A stretch of 64,000 bases of DNA from Narthecium ossifragum. Lineage: Eukaryota > Streptophyta > Magnoliopsida > Dioscoreales > Nartheciaceae. The notes under the pieces are model-generated. The model worked only from the letters and a program-made list of their open reading frames with translations, had not been told where the DNA came from and searched no databases. Position 1 is the first letter of the stretch. Every line of letters begins with the position of its first letter. The DNA lies in contig OY986970.1 of assembly GCA_963920575.1 (NCBI GenBank), forward strand, positions 2,509,654-2,573,653. Reading direction: 5' to 3'. Below, piece by piece: positions 11,716-25,010 of this stretch. A program made the position numbers and the translations under genes.

Positions 11716-13044
11716 ATGGGAAGGGAGCGCTCTCATTGTGGGAACAATGGCCACAACTCAAGGACTTGCAGCAATCCAAGGTGTGCTATGCATGGTAATA
11801 ATGGTGGTGGTGGGTTGAGGCTCTTTGGGGTGGAGCTTCACATGGCTTCTTCTCCTCCTCCTCCTCTCATGAAGAAGAGCTTCAGCATGGATTGCCTGTC
11901 CTCTTCCTATGGAGTCTCTGTCTCCCCTTCTCATTCTTCTTCGTCGTCGTCTTCGCTCGTTTCGATCGATGAAGCCGGCGAGAAGATTTCCAATGGGTAT
12001 CTCTCCGATGGTCTCATGGGCAGAACACAAGAGAAGAAGAAGGGTAAGCCACCTGTGCTTTCTCTGTACTGTTCTTTTCTTCATTCTCGGCCTTTCCTTT
12101 TTCTAACATCAATTGCAGGTTTAGTTCATGGTTTTTCTTGATTTTTCTTGACATCTGATTGCTTTCTCCGTAGATTCTTCGCACTTGATCAAAATCTTTG
12201 CATATTTAGAGAGAAAGAAGTGTTTTTTTTGGATTCTTGGTTTTCAGACAATGGTTTTCCACTCCTTCCTCTGTTCCTAATGCTTTCCTCTTTTGATGAA
12301 TCTTTTCTTATCAAAATCAACTTTTTTTCTTCTGGGTTGTGCAAGATTGTACAAATATCAGGAGTTTCTTATTGAAAAATGGATTCTTTAGCATCTGACT
12401 TCTCGGCAATTCATGTAACTTTTTATTCCAATATATACTAGAAAAGAACCATTATGACCAAATTGAATTTTTTTTTATTTTTTTTGGGTCTTTAGGAGTT
12501 GCATGGACTGAGGAAGAACACAGGTCATTTCTAGCAGGGCTTGAGAAACTAGGAAAGGGAGATTGGCGTGGAATCTCTCGAAAATTTGTAACAACAAGAA
12601 CACCAACTCAAGTGGCCAGTCATGCTCAGAAATACTTCCTCAGACAGAACAGCCTCAACAAGAAGAAGCGTCGATCTAGCCTCTTCGACGTGGTAAATCC
12701 AATCGCCTTTTCTCCGATTCTAAGTTTCAATTCCCTCAAAGTTTCAATTTTTTTTCTTTCAGGTTAAAAGTTCCGGAAAGGCAGTACATGTCACTGAGAC
12801 GTCCTCAAAGTCCAAAGACCCTCCTTCCTTTGAAGAGTGTGTTTCTAATGTACCTATCATTCCAATGGCCCCCGGAATGGATCTCAATTCATCTGAACAA
12901 GAAAAAGAATTGCCTACAATTCTCAATCTAATGCCTGACTTGCCAACCTCAATGAGTTCATCAAAGGCAAAATCACAGATGGTGAGACCTCAAGTTCATC
13001 TCGAAGCACCGGAATTAGAGTTCTCTCTTTGTTTGCACAGTTAG
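11716..13044 (+). CDS. One-repeat SHAQKYF-class MYB transcription factor (MYBS3/MYBD-like)
   Basis: Three exons, 11716-12043, 12496-12692 and 12763-13044, encode 268 residues. The N-terminus [13 protein letters not shown] is the short zinc-knuckle-like motif found in the MYBS3/KUA1/MYBD branch. A serine-rich linker follows. The single MYB repeat spans about residues 110-160, with the class motif SHAQKYF at 151-157. A basic patch (NKKKRR) follows and may serve in nuclear import. The C-terminus has hydrophobic-acidic segments ([15 protein letters not shown]) that could be EAR-like repression motifs, though the match is loose. Relatives bind TATCCA/GATAAG-type elements and act in sugar, hormone and light responses; which one this matches is not resolved here. 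The start is the first ATG after an in-frame stop. Confidence 0.93.
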
Positions 13045-16000
13045 AAGAGTTACCCAGCTTCCTCTAGTTTTGGAAGTCATCAAGTTCATGCAATCTAGGT
13101 AAATTCCCCTATCAGTAATGTATGATGAAACTTTCAAGGCTCTTGTCGCCTTTGGCATCGCTTTGATTACCATCAAGGAAAGAGATGTTTTTGATTCCTC
13201 CATTGAGATCCACATCATGTTCAATTGTGAAAGACATGATTATTCACCATAAAAGCTCGAGTTTTTTCGAACATGTGATGGTTTGAAATCTTATGAGGAA
13301 TTGTCTGAACCTGTCTCCTTTAATCCGCTCCTTAAATTCAATATCAATGTGTTGAATGACTCATGATCGTTCCTGTCTCCTTCAATCCGCTCCTTTAATT
13401 CGATATTTGTGTTTCGATATTTGTGTGTTGAATGATTCATGATTATTCGATCCCACAAACTTTGGCTTACCAGACAACAGGCGATTTAACGTCAATTCTT
13501 TCAGAGAACAAAAATGAAAACTCTTTAAACACCATGAGAAGGACAGGATATCTCTAATGCATGGTTTTAATCTACCATATCCCCACCACTACCAACTTGA
13601 GATAAGGAAGGTAGGTAGATCTGCAAACAAAATTAATATGACAAAATTGTAAGCTGAAGAGATAAGCTATGTGGGACAAACTCTTCTCAGTATATTCCAT
13701 ATTCCTTATGTAAAGGTGGATCCTCTCCTTCCTCTTCTTTTCTTTTTGATATTAGATCATGATAAGGAGCCTTATCATGTTGTGTCAAAGGTCCTCTGGC
13801 AGTATAGTATAGCAAGCAAACACCTGCTCTGGTGTCTTTCTGAGCATTATATTCAAGAAAAGTGACTCTTTGAATCTAATTCATTGTCAAACAGATAATA
13901 GAAGTGATAAGTTCATGATTTTTACCACGATTAAGTATCTTAACCGGATCGAAAGGGGTTTTCTGAAATGACTCCTGTAAATGATATCGTCAGGATTGTA
14001 TAGCACAATGTGAAACTTAGCATGTCATATTCTTCGCAATTCATCAACACACACACACCTAATATGAGATGATCCATCCCATAATAATCAATCAAATTTG
14101 GATTACTTTGCCAAAAGCAGTGACAAGGATAGCAACGGTGGTGTTTGTCAATGGCCCTATAGAGGTTGGTAGCTAAGGAAATGTGCAATGAATCAGTAGA
14201 GAAGGAAGAGAGAGAGAGCCATCGCCATTCCACTTGTCAAAAAGATAGCCATAATGCCTTCCCCCCCCATGATACACATGGAAAGATAAGGGCAAGGATT
14301 GAGTCCATCCACAAGTCTGGGAGGTGGGGGGGGGGGGGGGGGAATAAGAATATTGCTATCTATGTGGCCCCTCTGCTTTAACCTCATTGTTGCTACATAG
14401 GAGACCTCCTGGCCACCCTTTTGCTGGACCATTGAAAGGCATGCTTTTTTTCTCTTTTGTCACCTAGTTTTCTCCTTTTCTCTTTTATACTTCAGTATTT
14501 ACCTTGAATTCATACAGTGTCACTTGATATTTGGGTATTTTACACAATTAGCCTTGAATGTTTTAAAAAAATTACTTTCAGATATTGTATATATATCCCT
14601 CAAATCTTTAGCTTCTTATGGAAAAACCCATGTGTCAACTCTCATTATCTAAAGATCTAAAGATAATTGGAAGTTTCAAAGAAAAAAAGAGTGTTATTTC
14701 GATGTTCTTCAAACGTCAATATGCAGCAACAAAAAAAAGGAACATATTTTTAACCCCAGTTAGGTTAAATTATGTGATCAGAGTTGACAGGATGATATTT
14801 ATGTAAGAAGTTGGAGATTTGAGGAATATGTATGAAGCTTCAAAGTTTTAAAAACTAAATGTTTGAAATTTTCAAGGATCATTCTGTGATTAAAAAAAAA
14901 AACTCTATTTTACTGGAATTAAGAGGTCAGGCACTTTGGGAAGATGGTGACATGGGAACCACTGTGTCCTCTTTTGATGAAAGGATCTCATCAAATGATG
15001 TGCCCAAATGCTCATCATGTGGTTCCACCTATCCGCTTGTTTTCCTATCCACATATATCTCATCACATCTCGTCTTCTGCCTAACAAAACTGGGGCCGAG
15101 CACTATCACTCTCACATTCTCTAGCCAAATCAAATGTGGGATATCCGTATTTACTTATTCCTAGCAAGATGATAGATTTCCTTCTTTTTTGATTTATTAG
15201 CTATTTTTAAACTCATTGTTCATCCACTTGATTGATGATCTTATTAGTTATTTTTAAACTCACCGTCACCAAATATTCAAAGATATCGGCCGGCCTTTTG
15301 AAGTCTTCTAATCATTCAATAAATATGATCCATGATACAAAAAAAAAATAATTAGTTGCAGTAGTTGAGATACCTCAAACAGTTATTGGATATTCTAATA
15401 GATCCTCTAAGCTTAACAAGTTTTTTTCCCCTTGGTTTTCTAGATGTAATCCGTTGACTAATCTACTAGTGGCTGGATGGTCGTTGACAACATTGTTGGG
15501 AGTTCACACAAAGATGGGAAGTCAACGAGAAGCTTGGAACTTAATTCGTTGAATTGGAATTCTTAACTGAAGTTCAGGTCATCCAATTGATTCCATCTTT
15601 GGATTACAGAGGGCTTAAACTACAAACTTAGCTCTGATACAGATTGGATGAGAGCATGATAGAGACTTCAGGATGATTCGTATACAATATGCACATAATA
15701 TCCTGAAAAATACAGAACTATTTGCTGAAAGTAGAGGAGAACCTTGGCTAACAATTGTGTCATCCCCGTTTTCCTTTGAAGGTTGAAAATAATCCTGCAG
15801 ACGCTTTCAATGACTAGCTTTTCCTCATTTTGGATCTGGCATATCTGAAAAAGCAAGTCAGGGAAAAAAAAAGAGGGTCTTGATCATTTGTTTCTGCAAC
15901 AAACAAAAGGTATAAGATACCGTAATCGTAAAGTGTTTTATGACAAACGGAAGACACAGAAGACACAGTATCATAATTGCCAGGTCAATAGTCAATCCTC

Positions 16001-16156
16001 CAAGAAACACGAGTTCTCTCAAGCTAGGACCGGCTTGTGAGTGCATATACTAACAACAGCAAATATTGGTTTCTGTTTTAGTGATTCTGGAACAGATCCA
16101 GCAAATTGAGATATCACTAATGCATGATAACCATCGACAGATACTAAAAAAGAATT
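13045..16156. other. Intergenic, MYB 3' flank to RRM gene 3' flank
   Basis: No gene supported. A roughly 75-bp tandem duplication sits near 13314-13450 (two copies of a TCCGCTCCTT-containing unit). A run of 18 G lies near 14325-14342 and (AC)n near 14049-14057. The right part should include the 3' UTR of the minus-strand RRM gene, whose stop is at 16157. Confidence 0.5.
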
Positions 16157-19100
16157 TTAGTCATAGAAGGTAGGATACTCGATATGCAAGCCGCCACGAT
16201 CAGAGGATTTCAAAAGAGTGCCTTGAAGATTATTCATGGCTTCCGTGGAGGATTCAACGTCCTGCAAGTGCAAATCCTGTCAGTGTGAAGATATGCATAA
16301 TAATCCTAGGCATTAACTAGCGAGAAGCTGATAAGAAATCAAACAGCAAAGCAACTTATTTGACAATACACCAATTGTTTGTCTGCCTTTGCATATGATC
16401 ATAGTAAAAGAACCCTACCCTACTAAAATTGCAGAATGTAAAGCAACATCTCAATGATCACAGAACTGAAAGGAGAATGGTTGCACGCGTTTTTAAGGGA
16501 CAGAAACGCCACTTGTCAGCAAAGGTGAAGTGAATGCAATTATATACAATGTATACAAACTTAAGTAGCAGCAACAAAATTCATTACTAATGCCAAATAC
16601 ATAGAATGCTGTTCTACATTGTGCAAAGCGATCAGTTTGCATTGCATAGTCACAAAACGAAAAGGTCCCGAGGAAAAGGACAGTCTCCCCAATGAAGTTT
16701 TCAGGTCAGCCACCGACACAAAAGTCAGCATGGCACCATATCACACATATGAAGTATCACAAGGTCCAAAAATGAACTGTTCATATAATTAGACTAGGCA
16801 ACGTGTGGATTTCAAGGCAATAAACATCTCAAAGACTCAAAATCAAAATCAAATAACTAAGGTTCAGTTTCATGGTCATACTTGAGCCAATACTAGAACT
16901 TCCAGGCATGTCCCTAAACTTACTTGAATCTTGTCAAAGGAACCAAGAGAAAGGATTCCAGGTGATCATGAGGTATGACATCGTAGGGAACGTAGAGAAG
17001 ACACAACTACCAACACTACATTACAGAATCGATGAAAATAATTCCAGTTTAGTATGGGGGCTTTTTTTCCAAGAATTGGCTTACTTGACCTCAGTAATGT
17101 TATCCCCTCTCATCAATGGCTGAAAAATAGAAACTAACCAGACACAGAAATGGGAGTGCCAGGATAGTCATGTAGACCACTGCATTAATAGAGATCAAAG
17201 GAATTTTCCCTATATTTCGTTAGATCATTTCCTTTTCTTGCTCTAAACATTGGCAAATAGGAAAATCAGTCCACACACATCTCTCATGTAAGTGGCATCC
17301 TTAATCCAACTTTACATGAGTGAAACAGTTCTTATCCAAAGGAAACCACAAGAAGACTACAGAAATTTACAGCATCAATCTACAGGCTCCAAGAAAAGAT
17401 TGCAGATGCTAAGATGTTATGTTTTCTCGTTATGGTTGCCCTGAGCAGCACACATACCTTAAAATCAGCAAAAGCAACAGGCATGCCACTTCTCCCTCGC
17501 ATCTTAAGAGCACTGAAGCCAGAAAATCTGAAAACAAAACGAGCCATGGTCATAAGAAAAAGCATCACAAGGGAATGAAAAATTAGTAGAAGAAATAGGA
17601 TATTAGCTTGCATAGTTACAATCATTTAAGGACAACAGGAAAGCAACTTACTTGGACAAAGCTTCCCTTAGCTCTTCATTAGTGCAATTTGGACCCAGAT
17701 TTGCGATAAACAGAGTGGAACAAGGCGAAATATCACCAGATGAAGCGTTCTCAAACTGTTCCTACATCAGGGTGTATAAATAGTATTACGATTGACTCTT
17801 CATGCAAAAGAAACATAGAGACATGGGCTTAGCAACAAATATCCATAAAAAGAAACAGAAAGGCTAGCTACTAACCGCCAATCAATTTTCCTTGAAATGA
17901 AAGAGATAATCGGTGGTACAAAGAATGCAGTTTCAATATGCCATGATCCCAGCAGCACTTTTATTTCAAAATCTGCTTTATCTCAGACTCCTCACAAAGA
18001 GAACTTTCAAGAACTTAAATTGACTAAAGTCGGTCTAGTGACAGAACTCATCTACAAGGCTTTCCAAGTTACAAGTAAACTAGATGGCACAAATCTCGAG
18101 TCATTTCTTGCTCAACTTGTGTCAGGATTTAAAGAATAATTTATTTAAACTTCAAGCTAACCAAATGAATCCCAAAGACTCCAATCAACTCAAAGAGGAC
18201 TCCAAACCGTTTCAAGGAGAAAGTACTGAAACTTGGATGGCCGAGGAAATAGATGTTGACAAGATACTCAACTACCCAAACTCATTTCTACCCTCCACTA
18301 GAAAAGGAACTCCATCATTGAAATAAAGTTCCCAGGAGGAATCTAACAGAAACCACCTCGCAACAGTAGAAGTATAACAGTCATATAACAAAGCCTTAAA
18401 AGTCATAGAGCATGACTTACATTTGGTTCAACCTTCGAGCTAGCTAAATCGGCCTCAGTCTCACCCCTGCCCATTAGAAGACACATATAAATTAGTTTAA
18501 CAGAGGGAAGATTTTTTTTTTTTTGTGAATCTACCTAGCATGCTAGGAATAAAGAATGCTTAAAACACAAAAACCTCCAATTATACAAATTGATCAAATT
18601 TTGAAGTTTAATAAAAAACCTGTCTTCCTCCTTGCTGGAGTTGTCATTATCTGTGCTAGATGATTCATCTGACCCGCTATCTTCAAGGCATAAAAATAGA
18701 AAACAAAATGAGCTACAAAAGGAATTTCTCAACAACGCCTGATGCATGGCGAAATAGACTGTACTTCTCTCAAAAAATTGCTCAGAGAACTAGAGAAGCA
18801 GATTAATTCAGCTGAAACACAAGCCAAGATTATATTAAATCAAAATCAAGCGTGCTATGTTTGATTACCATCATTACTCTCACTCTCCTGGTCATTATTA
18901 TTTATTTTTGTCCGCTTATCAATGACAGCATAGGCTCCACCCCCTGCATATTCAGAGCCCATATTAGTTGACAACCTTGTATGTAAACACTTTAAAAAGA
19001 CTGGTTAAACTACAATACCCCGTGGTCGCTTCGTTCGAGAATTGGACCTAGCCAGCTCAATATGCAGAGTTGCTCCACTCTGAGGATCAAAAATGGCTCC

Positions 19101-20859
19101 CTGGAAAAGGGTCATCAAAGTGATATCAAGCACAGTTTGCAAGAGTAACCCTGAATACCTCTAGATGCAGGTCATATTATACGAATTTGTTATGCTTTGA
19201 TAATGTGTGCAGCGAGATATAATACACCAGAGCTTTTCCAGCTTCAAGAAAATTATTAATGAAGCACTCAAAAGCAATAAAATAGTTCCATTTGTATTGA
19301 AGAATCACATTATCACCCAACAAAAAAAAATTCGTCAGCACACAAAAATAGTGTCACGGTTCGCAGTATGAGAGGATATTCAGATTGAGAGATAGCAGCA
19401 TTACTATATGGAGATGAGAGGTGACCAATATGAAATGACTGAAAAAATAAAGATAACTAAAACAAATATGTTTCTCAAGCTTAAGAATTCAGAAAGAAAA
19501 AATAAATCCCACTTTACTCACATTTAATGTGCTCATTGCCGCCATTGCTGACTGATGGTTAAAAAATGTAGCAAATGCAACAACCTGCATCATAAGAACA
19601 ATGAAGCAAATAAAAATCTGGTCAGCAGCAAGTATGCAGCAGAAAGAAAAGCCAGCATCTGAATATTGTATTGGTATTGATTCAATATGCGGTTCAGGAT
19701 CTCAACTATATTATATTAACTTCCAGTGTTGGCACCAAGGAAAAAGCCAAGGTGAGGCATAAATTCTTCTGGACGGAGGTCTATCATACAAAAGTTGCCT
19801 TGGTAAACATCAAATATATCATGTGCTTATATTCAATGCTATACTCAGGCTACACGAAGGATCTATCAAAATGTCCCTAAAGATAGGAGGCAAGGATTGA
19901 AATGAAACATACAGGATGTGACAAATGAAATTTCGTGTAGAGTCATACCGGAGATTTTATGTAAACAAGAAGTTAAATAATTTTGGGGCTTCAAAGAATC
20001 CAAACATGAGAGCAAGATTTTAAAATACTTGATGCTAGAGCACAAGGCATGAATCGTAATGAAATCAAATAAGCCTTGACTTGCCATGTGCAAGAATTAT
20101 CTTCTTTCTAGATACGGCAACTTCGGTGGACTATAGAATAAATCAAGAAGGCTCCTAGCTCCAGTAGTCAAGAAAGTAATGTCTTGAACATTATTCTTGC
20201 AACGAATAAAACTTGATATAATGAGGGCATTGCCACGAGGGTCAACGAGTAATCTCTTCTTTCTCAGACACAAAAAAAAGATAAATAGGATCATATGTCA
20301 CACTAAAACACTAGTTTCTGGAGAATTTCTGGAAAGAAATCGTCATCCTTCCACATTTATGCCATTTTCTGCTCACCCTCTAATCTCATGGAATTCTTGT
20401 GTTCTTTCTATCCAGCTCCAGTCGAACCAGCAAGAATTGAAAAAAAGCGATGACAAGTAGTCGAGTTTAAAAGGTAAAGGAACGGACCTGGTTACCGCGG
20501 CCAGTGTACTCAAGCTGGCAAGAATCGAACCCGGGCCGCCGGCGGAAAAGGTTGTGAATCTCACGGGGCTTAATGTCGTCGGGAAGCCCCGAGACGAAGA
20601 GCGTGTGGATCTTCTGCTGCTCGGGGTTCGCGTGAACCACAGAAGGCATCACAGCCGGAGGTGGGTGGTACTGGTGGCGAGCAGGGTAGTGGAGTTCGTA
20701 AGGCGGCTGCGGCGGGTATCCAGCGTGGTCGATAGCGGCGGCGGAGGGGGGCGGCGCCACCGCCGGCGAGGAGGAGATGGGTGGGAAGGGGATGGGGTTT
20801 ATAGTTTGGCTCATCTCGTACGGCCGCGGCGCATAGCTCTGTGACGCCGGGTACGCCAT
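16157..20859 (-). CDS. Two-RRM RNA-binding protein (RBPMS / scw1-like)
   Basis: Nine exons on the minus strand: 20488-20859, 19522-19584, 19019-19100, 18869-18943, 18620-18680, 18421-18466, 17652-17761, 17458-17527, 16157-16261, giving 327 residues in continuous frame. The N-terminus is Pro/Tyr-rich and looks disordered. RRM1 starts at residue 84 (LFVSGLP as RNP2, VVAFATF as RNP1). A Ser/Asp/Glu-rich acidic linker (DSGSDESSSTDNDNSS) follows. RRM2 covers about residues 247-322 (LFIANLG as RNP2, PVAFADF as RNP1) and the protein ends at IEYPTFYD. This layout matches the plant RBPMS/Whi3/scw1-like proteins, which bind mRNA; the target is unknown. The start is the only ATG upstream in frame and lies in a GC-rich exon. 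Confidence 0.93.
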
Positions 20860-21671
20860 TAGAAAGCGAGGGAGAGAAGAAGAGACTGTCAGAGAGAGGT
20901 GCCATCGGGGGTTCCTTCGAAGCTTTTTAGTTCCGTCTTATTGGTAAATTGGATCTAACGCCATCCGAAAACAAGAACCGAATCCGATACAATTAAGGGT
21001 TCTCGGATGTACTTTATTGTGCCCTACCCGAATCCAAACCGTAAGAAATCCTTGTGAATAGTGTGATAAAATAATTATCATAATTAATATTATTGACATA
21101 ATTGAAACAAACTTTGGTGTGATTTTAGAATATAATGAACTGATTAAAACTATGCCTTCCTGATATAAGACCACTAGTAACTACCCTCTCTCCCCACCTT
21201 CTTCAATAACTCCTCACTAACCCCCTCTCTCCCCCCACTAACTCCCCCTCCACGTGGGACATAAGACAACATGATAGTTAACTTATAACCATCCTACTAT
21301 ATAAAAGATGATTCACCGAGAATTTCAGCCGTTGTTTTTTGACTATCAAATAAAATATTCCATTATTCATGTAATTAAACATTTCACGTTGGGACTCATG
21401 AATCATTCAGAGCCATATAAGCAACATATTAAAGCAAAATTCAAATATATAGATTCTATGATTTTAACTATAGTAGAAGGCAATGAATGGCCACACAATG
21501 ATAACTGATGAAATGTTATTCTGCATATATTATTTATATCACTGTAAGTTTGTAAAGCTCCGCATTGTCCAATCTACAAAAAGGTATGGAACTAAATAGC
21601 CTAAAAGAATGGAAACTCCAGCTCCTCTAAGTGAAATCATAAAGAAGCAAAGTGGAAGTACTCAATTTTAA
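20860..21671. other. Intergenic with a Helitron-like repeat fragment
   Basis: The left part is the promoter and 5' UTR of the minus-strand RRM gene. About 21175-21310 carries a repeat segment (CCCTCTCTCCCCCCACTAAC, then ATGATAGTTAACTTATAACC) also seen at 31520-31710 and, inverted, at 24825-25010. The right part is the sigma-factor 3' flank. Confidence 0.5.
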
Positions 21672-24376
21672 TTACAAGTGTAAATATAGTTTCAATTCTG
21701 TTTGTATGTCCCCTCTTCCAATCTTTTCCAGAGTTGCCTTCTCTAGTTTTCTTATCCATTCCTTAGTAACAGAGTAGAGGCTTCCAATCTCCGCAAGTGA
21801 TTTGCCCCGGCCATCGTCCAGGCCATACCTTAACACCAGTATCTGCCTCTCCTTGGGATCCAACCCTTGCAAAAGCTCCATTAAATCTCTCCTCATATGC
21901 TGCCTGGTGATAACCTCATCAGGAGGCTTTACTGATGTATCTGCTGTAACTTCCTGCACAGTAATAGAGGATTTTGATTTCATTAGAGTGATTGGAAACA
22001 CATTTAGAATCTATGGCAGTAGTTATAGTTTATATAGGCAAGCAAGATTGTGATAGCCATTTCCATTCAAGAATCTAGTGTAAGATAATTTGAATGTCCA
22101 CAGTTAAGCTCAAAATAAGGATATGGCTATCATCTCATAGTCCCCAGAAACAAAAGGTGTACATAGTGTTTTGTATAAGTTCATCAGAACAAAATGCTTG
22201 GAACTCTATATAAGTTTGCATCTATATGAATTTTTTTTTTCATTTAATGGGAATAGATATTCACAATGCAACATGAATTGTGACTGTTGAAAGGCGAAGA
22301 TACAGCTATAGATTGTTTTGTACCATAAATGTAGTTCGCCATCCGTCTCCAATTTCCTGATGAATTGATCCTACATCTCTGGAACACTTTCTAGCCAATC
22401 TCACATTAGCTAGTGACAGGCCAGTTAACATTGCAATCTCATCATCTTTAGGGTACCTTCCCTCTCTATCAAAGAGCGATCTTCTAGCTTTCTGTACATG
22501 GTTAATAATCTTTTCCATCCTCACCTATAATGTACCAGAACAACAAGGATCAGATAAGAACTTGTCGGTTTCACATAAACAATTATGTGATACAGTAACT
22601 CCTAACAAAGACAGAGACACATACAGGGATATGGATCGCCCTCGAATGCTTTGCAATCAATGCCAAGATAGATTTTCTAATCCAGTACTGAACATAGGTC
22701 GAGAATTTGTATCCCCTGCTGTTGTCAAACCTCTCTGCGCCTTTAAGAACACCAAGATTCCCAGCCTGTGGTTTTTGGTAAAAAAGATTCATCAGTTTAG
22801 TCAACATAAGAAATGTAACATCAATGAGAGGACAATTTAAGATTGCATCTGCTGAACCTGGAGGAGATCATCAAAGGCTATTCCCATTCCCCTGTAATTC
22901 TTTGCGAGGTACATAACTAAGGACCGTGTGCTTCTTATTAGCTTATCTCTGCAATACCAACCATATCTTAATTTCTTCTTCAACGTCTCTGGATCAATAC
23001 CAGCTGCCTCTGCCCACCTGGCATAAGTTGCAACCTGCCCAGTTTCCATTTGCAATCGCAATCGAGTTCTTTCTAGGTCTGCGACCACCTATAGACGAGT
23101 ATAGTCTGTCAGATTTCTTCGGTAGGCAATGGAAACAGAGCATATCTGAGCCATTTAGTATAGAGATTACCTTTACTCCCATAGACATCTCCGATTCGTT
23201 TCTAGCAAGCACAGCTCTTCTCTTCTTTGAGCTTAAATCCTTTGGAGCCAACCAAGAATTAAGTTTCTTAGCTCTCCTCAATGATACTGATGGAGCTAAC
23301 TTGTTTACAGTTTTCTCCAATGCTTTGGTTCTTCTTAATTTCCTCAACTGCGCTCTCCGAGTGCGTACAACTACACTCCTCGGGTCAACTTCAGAGCATT
23401 CTGTTGGACATTCTCTCAAATGCTTAGTGGGTATTAAATTTTCGTCTGGTGTGATTGGTGATGTAAGAGTCCTGGAGAGACATGCATGAAATATTTTCAG
23501 AGCTCCAAGCCTTCTTATTTGGACCAGAATATCTCCTTCCAACCTTACCAAATCTGGACCAGCAAAGCTATCTTCTATCTTATCAAGGTTCTCCATCAGT
23601 AAGCTAAACTGCGAAGAGTTGCTTGCTGTTAAGCCAGCAAGATATGCAGATGTACCATCCATGGAACTAATGTGATCACCCAAACCTTGAGAACTTCCAT
23701 CGGATTTCTTGTCAGTGATCCACTGAAATATTATTGAGAGTAATTGGTTTCAGCATTATCAACCAATAGAGAAAATTAAGCAACCTTATAAAAGTGCAGA
23801 GCTTTACGTCTTCTATGTTATCTCTAGTCTTCAATGCTTCATAGGAGCATGCAAAGGCCTTTAGACCATCTCTTTGCATGCTTGTCATTCCTTCTAGAAT
23901 AGAATTCCTAGTGCACATGCTTCCTGACTCGAAGCACTTATCCCTCGCTGTGGCATTACAAACAATGATCGCCATTGATGAGTACTTCCAGCATAAGTAA
24001 TGAAACAAAGGAGAAAAGGGGCATCAATTTCAAATGAGAAAGAGACACAGAAACATGCCAACTGCCTACTTCAGTCAGTGAAACCAAGTAAGTAACATTC
24101 TAAGGTGCAATTATATAGAACATAATAAAGAATAGATACACCAAACATCCTTACGATACCCTGATTACCAAAAAGGAAGATAGATTAGAAAACAGCATCC
24201 ACCATGCAATCATACTAACAAGGCAAAGAGATTAGTAGCAAAAGTAAATGGCGTTATCTATGAAATGGAGACCAACCTGAATGGAAGTAATGGTGGTGGT
24301 TTTGTTGCCTGTTGAAAGAGTTAGTGAGGAGTAGAGATTGGGAAGGAAGTGCCCATGATCTCTTCCAAGCTGCCAT
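21672..24376 (-). CDS. Plastid RNA polymerase sigma-70 factor (SIG3/SIG4-like)
   Basis: Eight exons read on the minus strand: 24277-24376, 24147-24160, 23808-23984, 23171-23722, 22858-23088, 22625-22765, 22324-22524, 21672-21953, giving 565 residues. The first exon encodes a Ser-rich, acid-free N-terminus typical of a transit peptide. It joins exon 3 in frame only through a 14-nt microexon, so the N-terminus is less certain than the rest; the fallback start is the ATG at 23975. Sigma region 2 is clear ([46 protein letters not shown]), with region 3 in exon 7. Region 4 has [15 protein letters not shown] and the helix-turn-helix [20 protein letters not shown]. It would direct the plastid-encoded polymerase to chloroplast promoters. 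The paralogue assignment rests on remembered resemblance only. Confidence 0.9.
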
Positions 24377-24609
24377 GAAGTCCAGCCACTATGTCTTTCT
24401 CTTCAGAACTTCATACATATGCCACAGTAGAGGATTATTAAGACGAAAATGGATAGAGAGAAGGGGGGGAGGTGGACACTCTACACCACCAATTCCCCAT
24501 CTCCCTCTCTTTTTTCTGCCTTCGTTCCCAGCTGACTCACATGAAAATATCTGCCAAGTTTTAACAAAGTGTTGTGATTAAACAAATATATCTTAATCCC
24601 TAACAACAA

Positions 24610-24682
24610 GTTGCTGTGGTGTAGTGGTTATCACGTTAGTCTTACACACTAAAGGTCGCCAGTTCGATCCTGGCCAGCAACA
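24610..24682 (+). tRNA. tRNA-Val (UAC)
   Basis: A 73-base cloverleaf. The acceptor stem GTTGCTG pairs with CAGCAAC, with A as discriminator. The D-arm holds the A box (TGGTGTAGTGG). The anticodon stem TTAGT/ACTAA encloses loop CTTACAC with anticodon TAC, for valine. The T-arm is GCCAG-TTCGATC-CTGGC. It has no intron, and a T-run terminator (TTTT) follows at 24684. The gene is transcribed by RNA polymerase III and lies 233 bp upstream of the sigma-factor start, on the opposite strand. CCA is not encoded, as expected for a nuclear gene. Confidence 0.95.
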
Positions 24683-24824
24683 TTTTATTGTTTAGCTCTT
24701 TAAAAGCGGTATTTTCTTTTTTCATCCGTTCAAAAAGAAAATATTTTTTAAATCAACACCATGTGAGTTGGTTGCCACCCAACCCATTGTGACATGTGGA
24801 TCACGCACGTTTCCCTTATATCAA

Positions 24825-25010
24825 TCAAATGTATATCATCTTTATATGAGGTTATGGTTATAAGTTAAACTTTTGTTATTCTACGTGGCGGGAGAATGCC
24901 CGATGTGGCATGATAATCCTAGATTGAGCGGGTTTAGTGGGAGTGAGTTATTGGGGTGGGGTTGACTGTTACCCTGTCAGGTGGCAGGGGGCATAACTAG
25001 TGTCTACATA
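24825..25010 (-). repeat. Helitron-like repeat, inverted copy
   Basis: Read on the minus strand this matches the plus-strand segment at 31520-31710: TTGTGCCCCTGCC / TTATGCCCCCTGCC, then CCACCCCAATAACTC, CCCACTAAACCC, CTAGGATTATCATGCCACAT and TTAACTTATAACCAT in the same order. A fragment at 21175-21310 shares the right half. It is noncoding and belongs to a dispersed family of which this window holds several copies. Confidence 0.6.

Noticed and set aside
11758..12084. Arg-rich minus-strand frame over the first exon of the SHAQKYF MYB
   Set aside because: Antisense of a Ser/Pro-rich coding exon; no splice or motif support.
20554..20905. Two frames overlapping the first exon of the RRM gene
   Set aside because: Arg- and Pro-rich by-products of GC-rich coding sequence in other frames.
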